A DNA stretch of 16,493 nucleotides from an uncultured Dialister sp. (GTDB lineage Bacteria > Bacillota > Negativicutes > Veillonellales > Dialisteraceae). Numbering within the stretch: position 1 is the first letter of the stretch; every line of letters begins with the position of its first letter. Positions 5,859 to 12,582 of the stretch are shown one piece after another. Location of the stretch: assembly GCA_900314595.1 (NCBI GenBank), contig OMVW01000037.1, forward strand, positions 1 through 16,493, written 5' to 3'. Position numbers and translations under genes: made by a program. A model generated the notes under the pieces. The model did no database searches. It was not told the origin of the DNA and saw only the letters and a list, made by a program, of their open reading frames with translations.

Positions 5859-5869
5859 TAGAGTGCTAA
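5843..5869 (-). promoter_or_regulatory. CIRCE operator (HrcA site)
   Basis: On the minus strand TTAGCACTC-N9-GAGTGATAA matches the CIRCE consensus TTAGCACTC-N9-GAGTGCTAA at all but one base, with the correct 9-base spacing. It overlaps the promoter, as expected for repression by HrcA. Confidence 0.92.
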
Positions 5870-5899
5870 TAATATTTTGACTTTTCATCTTTTTGGTTA

Positions 5900-5913
5900 A
5901 AATACCAGTATTT
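5900..5913. promoter_or_regulatory. Short palindrome between hsp20 and znuC
   Basis: AAATAC-CA-GTATTT is a perfect 6+6 inverted repeat in an AT-rich stretch 30 bases upstream of the CIRCE. It could be an operator, but it is about 270 bases from znuC and matches no site I know. Confidence 0.25.
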
Positions 5914-6074
5914 ATCGGATAAAAAATTGTGTTTTTGTTTGATTTATTTGACTTTTAAGGAAATATTTTTTAAATTTTCTTTTGGAAGCTATCAGTTATT
6001 AGTGCTCCACATCCCATGAAAAACTTTTGAGCCAAAAAGTTTCCACCCTTCCTCTGCCATCCCCATATATACTC

Positions 6075-6117
6075 GCGGCCGCCAGGCCGCCACCTTCACT
6101 TACCACTTATCACTTTT
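6075..6117 (+). repeat. Hairpin plus CACCTTC/CACTTA element
   Basis: GCGGCC-GCCA-GGCCGC is followed by CACCTTCACTTACCACTTAT and CACTTTT. The tail consists of 7-nt units. It is the same design as 1763-1801. Confidence 0.7.
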
Positions 6118-6137
6118 TCTACCCTCTTTCCTTTTAT

Positions 6138-6145
6138 GGTAAGAT
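6138..6145 (+). promoter_or_regulatory. Possible extended -10 for the znu operon
   Basis: TG-G-TAAGAT resembles an extended -10 (TGnTATAAT) 38 bases before the znuC start. No convincing -35 was found, and no clear Zur box either. Confidence 0.3.
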
Positions 6146-6182
6146 AAAGTAAAAGAACGATAAATCAGAAAGGAGGCTCCCC

Positions 6183-6845
6183 ATGCTCACCATCGACCAT
6201 CTGTATTTCTCCTACACCGGGAAAGCGCCCTGGCTCTTAGAGGATATTTCTCTTCACGTGGAAAAGGGCGAATATATTTCCATCGTAGGAAATAACGGCA
6301 GCGGAAAGAGTACGCTTCTGAAGCTCATCCTGGGATTTTTAAATCCTTCCAAAGGCACCCTCACCTGCCGTGCAAAGCGGATTGGCTATGTGCCCCAGAT
6401 GCCGGCAAGGGACCAGGCCTTCCCCATTACCGTGGAAGAAGTGATTCATTCCTACGGAAAGCTTCTTCACCTCCCCTCCATTCCTGTGAAAGACATCCTT
6501 TCCATCACGGGAATGGAAGGCTTTTCCCAAAAACTCATGGGAAATCTTTCCGGAGGCCAACACCAGAAGGTGCTCATCGCCCGGGCCCTCATGGGCCATC
6601 CGGACCTCCTCGTCCTGGATGAACCTTCCACAGGCGTGGACATCGAAAGCCAGCGGGAAATTTATTCCGAGCTTTCACGATTAAACAAAGAGAAAAAACT
6701 GACCGTCCTTTCGGTGGAGCACAATATGGTGGAAGCGGGAAAAGTTTCCAGCCAGCTTTACCATGTGACCGGCGGAAAAGGCCACCTCTGCAGCGTGGAC
6801 CATTACATTAAAGAATATATAGAAAAGGAGGGCGGCCATGTTTGA
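6183..6845 (+). CDS. znuC: Zinc ABC importer, ATP-binding subunit
   Basis: A 220-residue ATPase that powers metal uptake from the inner face of the membrane. Walker A is GNNGSGKST (36-44), the Q-loop is Q72, the signature is LSGGQ (122-126), Walker B is LLVLDE (142-147) and the H-loop histidine is H180. Length is normal for the ZnuC/AdcC/MntB group. The start is ATG at 6183 after a strong AAAGGAGG. The gene overlaps znuB by 8 bp, so the two are translationally coupled. Zinc specificity is inferred from the binding protein of the same operon. Confidence 0.93.
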   Translation: MLTIDHLYFSYTGKAPWLLEDISLHVEKGEYISIVGNNGSGKSTLLKLILGFLNPSKGTLTCRAKRIGYVPQMPARDQAFPITVEEVIHSYGKLLHLPSIPVKDILSITGMEGFSQKLMGNLSGGQHQKVLIARALMGHPDLLVLDEPSTGVDIESQREIYSELSRLNKEKKLTVLSVEHNMVEAGKVSSQLYHVTGGKGHLCSVDHYIKEYIEKEGGHV

Positions 6846-7629
6846 ATATGCTTTCATGAGAAATGCCCTCTTTATTTCCATCTGCATAGCCATCCTCTGT
6901 CCCTGCATCGGGATTTTTCTCGTGCTAAGGCGTTACTCCATGATTGGCGATACCCTGGCCCATTCGTCACTGGCGGGGGTCACCCTGGGCCTTCTTTTCG
7001 GAGAAAGCCCGGTGCTTGTATCCTTTGCCTTCACCGCCCTCGCCGGACTTTTCATCGAATACCTCCGCCAGTATTTCAGGAAATATACGGACCTCATCCT
7101 TTCCATCGTTTTATCTATATCCGTAGGAATTGCCATTACCCTTATTTCCTCAGGTCTGCTCCATGCCAATGCGGATGCCTACCTTTTCGGCTCCATGCTC
7201 ACCGTATCTCCTGCAGATATGGTTGTCACAGCCATTCTGACCCTTCTGGCACTTCTGACGGTGATTATCAATTACCACCAGCTCCTTTACATTACCTACG
7301 ATGAAGAAGCGGCAAGGATTGCGAAAGTCCCTGCAAAAAGGCTGAACTACCTCTTTGCCTTCCTCGTGGCAGCGGCCATTTCCGTTTCCATCCGCTCTGT
7401 GGGAATCCTCGTTATCACGTCCATGATCACCCTTCCCGTGGCTTCAGCCCTGCAGCTGGGGAAAGGCTTCAAGACCACCTGCCTCTTCTCCCTCCTCTTC
7501 AGCTTCATTTCCATTCTGGGCGGATTCTTCATTTCCTACTACGCAGGAGCCGCCCCGGGCGGAATTACGGCCCTCACCAGTGCAGGAATCCTCCTCCTCA
7601 CCATTCTTGTAAAGCAGGTGAAGAAATGA
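6838..7629 (+). CDS. znuB: Zinc ABC importer, membrane permease
   Basis: A 263-residue integral membrane protein of the ABC-3 (ZnuB/MntC/TroC) family, forming the channel as a dimer. Hydrophobic segments alternate with short loops along its length. The family motif GDTLAHSSLAGV is at residues 37-48 and a loop with HANADAYLFGSM follows near 109-120. Its ribosome site AAGGAGGGCGG lies inside the end of znuC, and its stop overlaps the znuA start (ATGA). The strict overlaps place all three genes in one operon. Confidence 0.93.
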   Translation: MFEYAFMRNALFISICIAILCPCIGIFLVLRRYSMIGDTLAHSSLAGVTLGLLFGESPVLVSFAFTALAGLFIEYLRQYFRKYTDLILSIVLSISVGIAITLISSGLLHANADAYLFGSMLTVSPADMVVTAILTLLALLTVIINYHQLLYITYDEEAARIAKVPAKRLNYLFAFLVAAAISVSIRSVGILVITSMITLPVASALQLGKGFKTTCLFSLLFSFISILGGFFISYYAGAAPGGITALTSAGILLLTILVKQVKK

Positions 7630-8516
7630 AGAAATACTGGAAATACGGAGCCCTCTCCCTGGCCCTCCTCCTTTCCGCCTGCGGCCATGAAACGCCCCCG
7701 CCCTCGGGGAAAATTCCCGTAATTGCCTCCTTTGGAGCCATGGAAATCCTCACAAAAGAAATAGGGGGAAATCTGGTGGACGTAACCACCATGGTCCCGA
7801 GAGGCAGCGAGCCCCACGACTTTGAACCCAGGACAAAAGACCTCATAAAAATAAAAAATGCCCGCCTTTTCGTATACAACGGCATGGGCATGGAACACTG
7901 GGCAGACAAAGTCCTCTCATCAGCCGCCCATGACAATCTGATTGTGGTAGAAGCATCAAAAGGGATCAAACCCATTCCCATCGAAAGCGAAGAAGAACGA
8001 GCCGAACACGGAGACTACGACCCCCACACCTGGCTGGGCCTCTCCGAAGCAAAAGAAGAAGCCCGGGCCATCCGGGACGGTCTCATTTCCGCAAGCCCTG
8101 ACAATAAAGAAACCTTTGAGGAAAATTACGCTCACTTTGCCTCCGAAATCGATGAAATCAGAAGCAATGCAAGGAAATCCATTACCGGCGCCCGGCGAAA
8201 AGAACTGGTCACCGGCCACGCAGCCTTCGCCTACCTGGCCAGAGACCTCTCCTTAAACCAGGAAAGCGTAGAAGACGCCTTCGCCACCGGAGAACCGCCG
8301 GCAAGAAAGCTCATCGAACTCATGGAATACTGCAAAGCAAGAAAAGTAAAAACCATCTTCACCGAAGAAACCATGGACCCCGCCCTCGCCAGAACTTTGG
8401 CCGAAGAAGCAGGAGCAAAAGTAGAAACCCTGGATACCATGGAAACAGCAGATAACGAAAAATATATCGATGTGATGAAAGAAAATATAGGGAAAATTGT
8501 GGATGCAGTGAAATAG
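7626..8516 (+). CDS. znuA: Zinc ABC importer, substrate-binding lipoprotein
   Basis: A 296-residue cluster A-I binding protein that captures metal outside the membrane. The N-terminus is a lipoprotein signal with lipobox LLSAC, so C19 is the lipidated residue. Metal-binding candidates are H64 (EPHDFEP), H134 (DPHTW) and H198 (TGHAAFAYL); a fourth ligand may come from E248 or D270. Having His in the third position (GHAAF), where manganese proteins have Glu, points to zinc. The His-rich loop of many ZnuA proteins is reduced to a short acidic stretch (ESEEERAEHGDYD). The gene overlaps znuB by 4 bp and is followed by a terminator, so it is the last gene of the operon. Confidence 0.92.
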   Translation: MKKYWKYGALSLALLLSACGHETPPPSGKIPVIASFGAMEILTKEIGGNLVDVTTMVPRGSEPHDFEPRTKDLIKIKNARLFVYNGMGMEHWADKVLSSAAHDNLIVVEASKGIKPIPIESEEERAEHGDYDPHTWLGLSEAKEEARAIRDGLISASPDNKETFEENYAHFASEIDEIRSNARKSITGARRKELVTGHAAFAYLARDLSLNQESVEDAFATGEPPARKLIELMEYCKARKVKTIFTEETMDPALARTLAEEAGAKVETLDTMETADNEKYIDVMKENIGKIVDAVK

Positions 8517-8548
8517 TTTTTAGTGCTTAACCGTTAGCATTTAGAAAT

Positions 8549-8570
8549 AGCCCGCAGCAGCGGGCTTTTT
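8549..8570 (+). terminator. Terminator of the znu operon
   Basis: AGCCCGC-AGCA-GCGGGCT followed by TTTT, 33 bases past the znuA stop. Between them lies a TTTTTAGTGCTTA motif of the 7-nt dispersed type. Confidence 0.88.
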
Positions 8571-8659
8571 ATATGAGAAAATTCTCATCAGGGCACACAG
8601 GAGACCAAATACCGAAACATCCTCGGGATAAAATGAAACAATCGGTACGCGAGAAGGCT

Positions 8660-8700
8660 TTTTTCCCCCCGGGAAGCTGGCCCAAAGGGCCTGAAAGGGC
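8660..8700. repeat. Two-arm palindromic module
   Basis: TTCCCCCCGGGAA, then GCTGGCCC-AAA-GGGCCTGAA and AGGGC. It has the same plan as the modules at 4898 and 9209. Confidence 0.6.
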
Positions 8701-8801
8701 AAGAGATGGTTGATTAATGTTTTTTGCACTATCCACACAAGGCACATAGGATACTGACTGACGAAAGGTACCAGTAACAATTGTCTCTATCGGTAAGCAA
8801 G

Positions 8802-8844
8802 AGCTCCCCGAAGTTCGGGCAGTCGCCGCAGGCGACGGAGAACC
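8802..8844. repeat. Two-arm palindromic module
   Basis: Outer CTCC ... GGAG encloses CCGAA-GTTCGG and GTCGCC-GCA-GGCGAC, so a three-way junction can form. Confidence 0.65.
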
Positions 8845-8915
8845 TGTACTCTCGTACAAGTCGAAATTGACCCAAATACGGGAAATATCTCTGCAGTCCG
8901 CAGCCGCGAATGGGA

Positions 8916-8963
8916 AAGGCTCCCCTCGAAAGGGGAGCTGCCGAACGTAGTGAGGCTGAGGGG
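8916..8963. repeat. Two-arm palindromic module
   Basis: GCTCCCCT-CGA-AAGGGGAGC, then TGCC-GAACGTAGTGA-GGC and TGAGGGG. It looks like palindromic units that I recall as common in gut Firmicutes; their function is not known to me. Confidence 0.7.
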
Positions 8964-9128
8964 ACGAACTGCACTATGTCTTCCAATCATATGGCAATTA
9001 CTATGGCTTGAGGCAGTTACGGTTTTCGGGTTTTAGCCCTGTTTGGGACATGCCCCTTTCGACTCATTTCCGAGATTTCGGGGTGCGGGGCTGCCGGGGA
9101 GGTGTGCCGCTGATGCGGCACATTTTTT
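8958..9128 (+). ncRNA. Candidate duplicated small RNA, copy B
   Basis: Counterpart of 4645-4819. The 45-nt core is at 8998-9042, the CGAGATTTCGGGGTGCGGGG motif follows, and the terminator is at 9104-9128. Differences between copies are mostly substitutions outside the core. Transcription is inferred from the conserved terminator. Confidence 0.4.
9104..9128 (+). terminator. Terminator in repeat copy B
   Basis: GTGCCGC-TGAT-GCGGCAC, then ATTTTTT; the same stem and loop as 4795-4819. Confidence 0.8.
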
Positions 9129-9208
9129 AATTGGGAATCTGCTCAGACGGGGTTGAAAATCACGATAGTTCGCTTTCGACAATAAATTTCCCCGGCGATG
9201 ATGACTTG

Positions 9209-9252
9209 CTTCCCCCTACGGGGGAAGCTCCCGCAAAGCGGGTGAAGGGGGC
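9209..9252. repeat. Two-arm palindromic module in copy B
   Basis: TCCCCC-TA-CGGGGGAAGCT, CCCGC-AAA-GCGGG, TGAAGGGGGCT. Almost identical to 4898-4939. Confidence 0.75.
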
Positions 9253-9304
9253 TATCTATCGCAGGCAGAAAAATTGTCTCAAACCGCTGCCCCGTAACGT
9301 CAAA

Positions 9305-9388
9305 CTATAAATCTTGCGGCCGAAGGCCGCCACCTTCCCGATATTCCCGAGACTCCCGATCATCTCCGACACCCCCGATTCAAAAGTC
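9305..9388 (+). repeat. Hairpin plus CCCGA-tail element in copy B
   Basis: GCGGCC-GAA-GGCCGC, then CACCTTCCCGA and further CCCGA or TCCGA units, mostly 9 nt apart, ending CCCGATTCAAAAGTC. Confidence 0.8.
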
Positions 9389-9438
9389 CCTCAGCTTACA
9401 GTTTTCCTTTTCCCCCAAAGTCTTTAAAGACGAACTCC

Positions 9439-9526
9439 CATATAAATCTTGCGGCCGAAGGCCGCACACCTTCCCGAGATTCCCGAAATGAACCCCGACC
9501 ATTCCCGATATCCCCGATTCAAAAGC
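9439..9526 (+). repeat. Second hairpin plus CCCGA-tail element
   Basis: A further copy 50 bases after the previous one: TATAAATCTT, GCGGCC-GAA-GGCCGC, ACACCTTCCCGA, then CCCGA spaced 9, 12, 10 and 9 nt, ending CCCGATTCAAAAG. Confidence 0.8.
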
Positions 9527-9550
9527 CATCTACACTGAAAATCCCCATAT

Positions 9551-9583
9551 AAAAAATGGCGCCCATTATATATTAAAGGCGCC
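9551..9583 (-). terminator. Terminator of the UPF0178-domain gene
   Basis: On the minus strand GGCGCC (rc of 9578-9583), a 14-nt loop and GGCGCC (rc of 9558-9563), then ATTTTTTAT. It lies 68 bases past the stop codon. Confidence 0.65.
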
Positions 9584-9620
9584 ACCTTCCCGAATTCCGA
9601 AATCCGCAGTCCCCAATCCG
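9558..9620 (+). repeat. Partial hairpin plus ACCTTCCCGA element
   Basis: The GGCGCC hairpin just described is followed on the plus strand by ACCTTCCCGAATTCCGAAAT and a degenerate CC-rich tail. The gene terminator here is thus built from the repeat element. Confidence 0.55.
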
Positions 9621-9651
9621 TCTTTTCATCCCACTCCCGGCAAAAGTCCTC

Positions 9652-10698
9652 TCACTCCGGATTCATCAGTTCACTCACCAGTTCGTCCAGCGCTTCCTCG
9701 AAATTTCCATCTTCTTCGCCTCTCCTTTTCCCGTAGGGATGCCGTTTTTTCCTTTTCTTCACCCCTTTATCGAGAGCGGAAAGCTCATAGCGCCAGCCGT
9801 CCTGGTGCATCGCATGAGCCCTTTTGGCAAGGACCATGGAAGCCAGGCCGAAATCCTGGGTGATCACGATATCTCCGGGGCGCGCATCTCCCACGATGGC
9901 CCAGTCTGCGGAATTCGCCCCGCGGGGCACGCGGATGATTCTGCTGTAGGACGATTCCATTTCCCTCGAATCATCGCAGTAAATGAAGCAGGAAATCCCA
10001 TAAGAAGCGGCAATCCGCTCCGTTTCCCGGATCACGGGGCATGCATCGCCGTCAATGAGGATTCTAAAGGAAATATTTCCCTTCCCTTTTTCTCTCACCG
10101 GAGTTCCGCCGGAAAGGGGCGCTTTACCTTCCTTCCATAAGGAAATAAATTCCTGCAGCTTTTCCTCTTCCACAGGCCAGATTTCTTTTCCTTCATAGTC
10201 CAGCCGGTCTGCCGTCCGTTTCCAGAGAAGATGGAAAATATCCCGCCACCTCGGCCGGTCCCTCGCCGGAATGGTCTTCGGGTACTCCGCGAGGAAACAC
10301 TCGAATTCCATTTCCCACTCATCATACTCCCGGGTCCTCATGATCTTTTCCGCGTAAGCGCCGATTTCCTCATATACCTCCGGATGCTCCTCCAGGAAAT
10401 CCCTGGTGCTCATCATGAGAGGCTCCGTGCGGTAAGGCTCCGGATTTCCCGCATAATCATGACCCGTAAGGAAATGAAAAAGAGCCCCCGCAAAAAGCCT
10501 CTCCTCCTCCGAAGAAAACCGGCCGATTCCGAGGCAGCGGAAATTGCCCACATCATAAAGCAAAAGCTCCGGCAGTTTTTCTATTTCCACCTTTTCCACC
10601 GGAACCGTTTCTCCCGTCAGAAGCTCCTCTGCCCGGGCGAAAAGATTTCCATCCCGTTCAATGAGGAAATAATTATCTTTCACTTTCCATACCTGCAA
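9652..10698 (-). CDS. Unknown N-terminal domain fused to a UPF0178/YaiI (DUF188) domain
   Basis: A 348-residue protein. Residues ~212-308 match the UPF0178 (YaiI/YqxD) family: LIDGDACPVIRET near 214-226, PRGANSADWAIVGDARPGD in the middle and IVITQDFGLASMVLAKRA. Family members are normally stand-alone proteins of about 150 residues and resemble PIN-like nucleases; their role is not established. The first ~205 residues are acidic, probably mostly helical in the second half, and match nothing I know. The C-terminus has a basic stretch (KKRKKRHPYGKRR). The start is TTG at 10698, six bases after an ideal AGGAGGTG; no ATG is well placed. It is transcribed alone. Confidence 0.8.
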   Translation of the reverse strand: MQVWKVKDNYFLIERDGNLFARAEELLTGETVPVEKVEIEKLPELLLYDVGNFRCLGIGRFSSEEERLFAGALFHFLTGHDYAGNPEPYRTEPLMMSTRDFLEEHPEVYEEIGAYAEKIMRTREYDEWEMEFECFLAEYPKTIPARDRPRWRDIFHLLWKRTADRLDYEGKEIWPVEEEKLQEFISLWKEGKAPLSGGTPVREKGKGNISFRILIDGDACPVIRETERIAASYGISCFIYCDDSREMESSYSRIIRVPRGANSADWAIVGDARPGDIVITQDFGLASMVLAKRAHAMHQDGWRYELSALDKGVKKRKKRHPYGKRRGEEDGNFEEALDELVSELMNPE

Positions 10699-10719
10699 TA
10701 AGAACACCTCCTTTCGTAT

Positions 10720-10725
10720 ATTGTA
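10720..10725 (-). promoter_or_regulatory. Possible -10 of the UPF0178-domain gene
   Basis: TACAAT on the minus strand lies 22 bases before the TTG start and just upstream of its ribosome site. No good -35 is at 17 bases. Confidence 0.4.
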
Positions 10726-10761
10726 GCACAAAGAGGCGGGAGTGCAGGAGGAAGAGAGTTT

Positions 10762-10789
10762 TTAGTGATTAGTGATTAGTGATTAGAAA
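10762..10789 (+). repeat. 7-nt tandem repeat TTAGTGA
   Basis: Three exact TTAGTGA units and a fourth degenerate one (TTAGAAA). Related motifs occur near 1771, 6100, 8520, 11310-11358 and 12450-12480. Confidence 0.8.
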
Positions 10790-10839
10790 GCAGCAGAAAA
10801 AGTCACCTGGCCGGCGACAACTTCTGTCCCCATTTCCAC

Positions 10840-10845
10840 TATAAT
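10840..10845 (+). promoter_or_regulatory. -10 element of the HD hydrolase gene
   Basis: A perfect TATAAT 25 bases before the ATG at 10871. The -35 region (GACAAC, 18 bases upstream) is a weak match. Confidence 0.5.
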
Positions 10846-10870
10846 AAAGCTAGAGAAAAGGAGGTACATG

Positions 10871-11305
10871 ATGGAAACATTACTGGAAAAAGCAAGGAAA
10901 GTGGCAGAAACCTGCCACAAGGGACAGGTGGACAGAGCCGGAAAACCCTACATGAACCATCTCCTCACCGTATCGAATGGAGTAAAGGACCTGGGCGAAA
11001 CTTACGCAGTAGTCGGCATGCTGCATGATACAGTGGAAGATACGGAAATGACCGTGGAAAAACTGAGAGAACTATTCGGAGACGAAGTGGCAGAAGCCGT
11101 GGGGCTCCTCACCCACGACGATTCCCTGCCCTACCTGGACTACATACGAAAAGTCAAAGCCAGCGGCAATCCCTATGCCATAGCCGTCAAAAAATCGGAC
11201 CTCAGAAACAATATGGACCTCACCCGCCTGCCGGTGGTGACAGAAAAAGATTTGAAACGGGTGGAGAAATATAAAAAGGCCTATGCGATTCTGAGTGAGG
11301 AATGA
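10871..11305 (+). CDS. Stand-alone RelA/SpoT-type HD hydrolase
   Basis: A 144-residue HD-domain protein resembling the hydrolase half of RelA/SpoT and the small alarmone hydrolases (MESH1-like). Metal or catalytic residues seen are H30 (GKPYMNH), the HD pair H52-D53 in LHDTVEDT and D110 (KKSDLRNNMD). LLTHDDSLPYLDYI and the NPYAIAVKKSDLRNNMDLTR stretch are typical of the family. There is no synthetase, TGS or ACT domain. Likely activity is cleavage of (p)ppGpp or a related nucleotide; this is inference, since some small HD proteins act on other substrates. The ATG at 10871 is preferred over the adjacent one at 10868, which is only three bases from GGAGG. It is a single-gene unit with its own -10 and terminator. 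Confidence 0.85.
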   Translation: METLLEKARKVAETCHKGQVDRAGKPYMNHLLTVSNGVKDLGETYAVVGMLHDTVEDTEMTVEKLRELFGDEVAEAVGLLTHDDSLPYLDYIRKVKASGNPYAIAVKKSDLRNNMDLTRLPVVTEKDLKRVEKYKKAYAILSEE

Positions 11306-11308
11306 GAG

Positions 11309-11358
11309 GTTAGACGTTAGTTGCCAGCAGTTAGTTTTTAGTGCTTAGTGGTTAGTGA
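11309..11358 (+). repeat. Degenerate 7-nt GTTAG/TTAGTG repeats
   Basis: Short units such as GTTAGAC, GTTAGTT, TTAGTGC, TTAGTGG and TTAGTGA directly follow the HD hydrolase stop. The same kind of repeat as 10762-10789 lies on the other side of the gene. Confidence 0.6.
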
Positions 11359-11381
11359 CCAGCGATCCAGAGACTTGTCAG

Positions 11382-11408
11382 AAAGGCTTCCCGCAAGGAA
11401 GCCTTTTT
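11382..11408 (+). terminator. Terminator of the HD hydrolase gene
   Basis: AAAGGCTTCC-CGCAA-GGAAGCCTTT with a run of T at the end; 77 bases past the stop. Confidence 0.85.
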
Positions 11409-11626
11409 CGCATGGGGAAGGCACATATGAAACTCACTGATAAAACACACCCCGGGGAAATGACTCAAAAGTTTTGCAGGAAGGGCGGCGTACAAAAATA
11501 GATATACTTTCCTTATCCAAATTTGATGCGGGCGTCTTTCACTGATAACTTTATCATCTCCGGTGATTCAACGTATTGTGTAAGCATCGTACAACCTCAC
11601 TTTGTAAAGTTTCTGATGGAAAAACG

Positions 11627-11655
11627 TTGCGTCCGGCCCGAAGATTCGCCATAAT
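11627..11655 (+). promoter_or_regulatory. Promoter of the EcsC-family gene
   Basis: TTGCGT, a 17-bp spacer and CATAAT, 42 bases before the ATG at 11697. The stretch 11409-11626 before it shows no gene. Confidence 0.55.
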
Positions 11656-11696
11656 AAAATAAAGTACTTGAGTCGTAGAAATAAGGAGTTCTGATT

Positions 11697-12449
11697 ATGG
11701 CGGATCGTATTTCTTTTGATTCCATTCTCAATATGGCCCAGGGGCTGCCGGGGGCGGTGATTGACAGGAAGGTTTTCCTTCGCGAAACTTTGAGTAAAAG
11801 GTGCGATTCTTCAAAGGTGGAGGAGGCCATCCGGTCGAATCCTGCGAAGGCGGGAATTCCGCTGGATATCATCGATGAGCTGGCGGAGGACTGTATTTCC
11901 TCGGAGCGCATGAGAAGTACCGTACTATCGGCAGCAGCCGGCGTTCCCGGAGGACTTTCCATGATTCCGGCTATGATGGCAGACGGGGTACAGACTTTTG
12001 CTCATGCCATGCGGCTTGCCCAGATGCTGGCTTACCTTTATGGCTGGAGCAGTCTCTATGAGGGAAAGGTGCTGCAGGAAGAAGGAAAGATGAAGCTGGT
12101 CCTTTTTCTGGGAGTCATGTTTGGCGTGACCCAGGCCAACAGGGCCATTGTGGAAATCATGAGACAGCTGGCAGAGCATTGCGAGAAGGCACTGATTACC
12201 CATGCATTGACGAAAGGAACGCTGCATCCTACCCTGAAACAGGTCTTAATGTTCCTGGGGATTCAGATTAACCGGCAGCTTTTCGGTAAAACCGTGGCCA
12301 AAGCCATTCCCCTTCTGGGAGCGGTCCTTTCCGGAGGCATTACCTATGTGACCATGGGATCCATGGCAAGAAGTCTTAAGAAGGAACTCAGGAAACATTA
12401 TGAAGTCTTCGGGACGACTATCGATGCGGAATGGAAGGAAAGTGAGTAG
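11697..12449 (+). CDS. EcsC-family protein
   Basis: A 250-residue protein whose layout matches the EcsC domain family: a hydrophobic Gly/Pro-rich segment (AGVPGGLSMIPAMMADG, about 81-97), then AHAMRLAQMLAYLYGW (102-117), a second hydrophobic stretch (133-146) and a C-terminal Gly-rich segment (AKAIPLLGAVLSGGITYVTM, 201-220) ending in a basic SMARSLKKELRKHY. These segments probably associate with or insert in the membrane. The family name comes from the Bacillus ecs locus, but the biochemical role is unknown. The start is ATG at 11697 with AAGGAG upstream. No ecsA/ecsB transporter genes are next to it, so it acts as an orphan. Confidence 0.75.
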   Translation: MADRISFDSILNMAQGLPGAVIDRKVFLRETLSKRCDSSKVEEAIRSNPAKAGIPLDIIDELAEDCISSERMRSTVLSAAAGVPGGLSMIPAMMADGVQTFAHAMRLAQMLAYLYGWSSLYEGKVLQEEGKMKLVLFLGVMFGVTQANRAIVEIMRQLAEHCEKALITHALTKGTLHPTLKQVLMFLGIQINRQLFGKTVAKAIPLLGAVLSGGITYVTMGSMARSLKKELRKHYEVFGTTIDAEWKESE

Positions 12450-12489
12450 TAGTTAGAAAAAGTGACAAGTGGTAAGTTAGGCAGCGAAC

Positions 12490-12523
12490 CGATTTTGGAG
12501 GAGTAAAGCGACGCTCAAAATCG
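12490..12523. repeat. CGATTTTG/CAAAATCG hairpin
   Basis: CGATTTTG (12490-12497) pairs with CAAAATCG (12516-12523) around an 18-nt loop. It lies between the EcsC-family stop and its terminator. Confidence 0.5.
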
Positions 12524-12548
12524 TGTGAGCCGCCTATGCAGAGGCAGA

Positions 12549-12582
12549 AGGTGCGGCGCAAATTGATGGGCGCCGCCTTTTT
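12549..12582 (+). terminator. Terminator after the EcsC-family gene
   Basis: GCGGCGC pairs with GCGCCGC, followed by CTTTTTAT. On the minus strand the same hairpin is followed by GCACCTTC, so it belongs to the hairpin/CACCTTC repeat family and is close to 4579-4607. Confidence 0.75.

Larger units (their letters stand above)
8717..9388 (+). repeat. Long noncoding repeat, copy B (core 8958-9388)
   Basis: Direct-orientation homologue of 4645-5078, with the same order of parts and nearly the same core length (431 versus 434 bp). The left part (8717-8957) is interrupted by two palindromic modules that copy A lacks. No gene was found on either strand. Copies A and B flank a region with hsp20 and the znu operon, about 4.3 kb apart, and could recombine. 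Confidence 0.85.

Noticed and set aside
11412..11501. 29-codon ORF just after a terminator
   Set aside because: The ATG is next to the T-run of the terminator, there is no ribosome site and no family resemblance.
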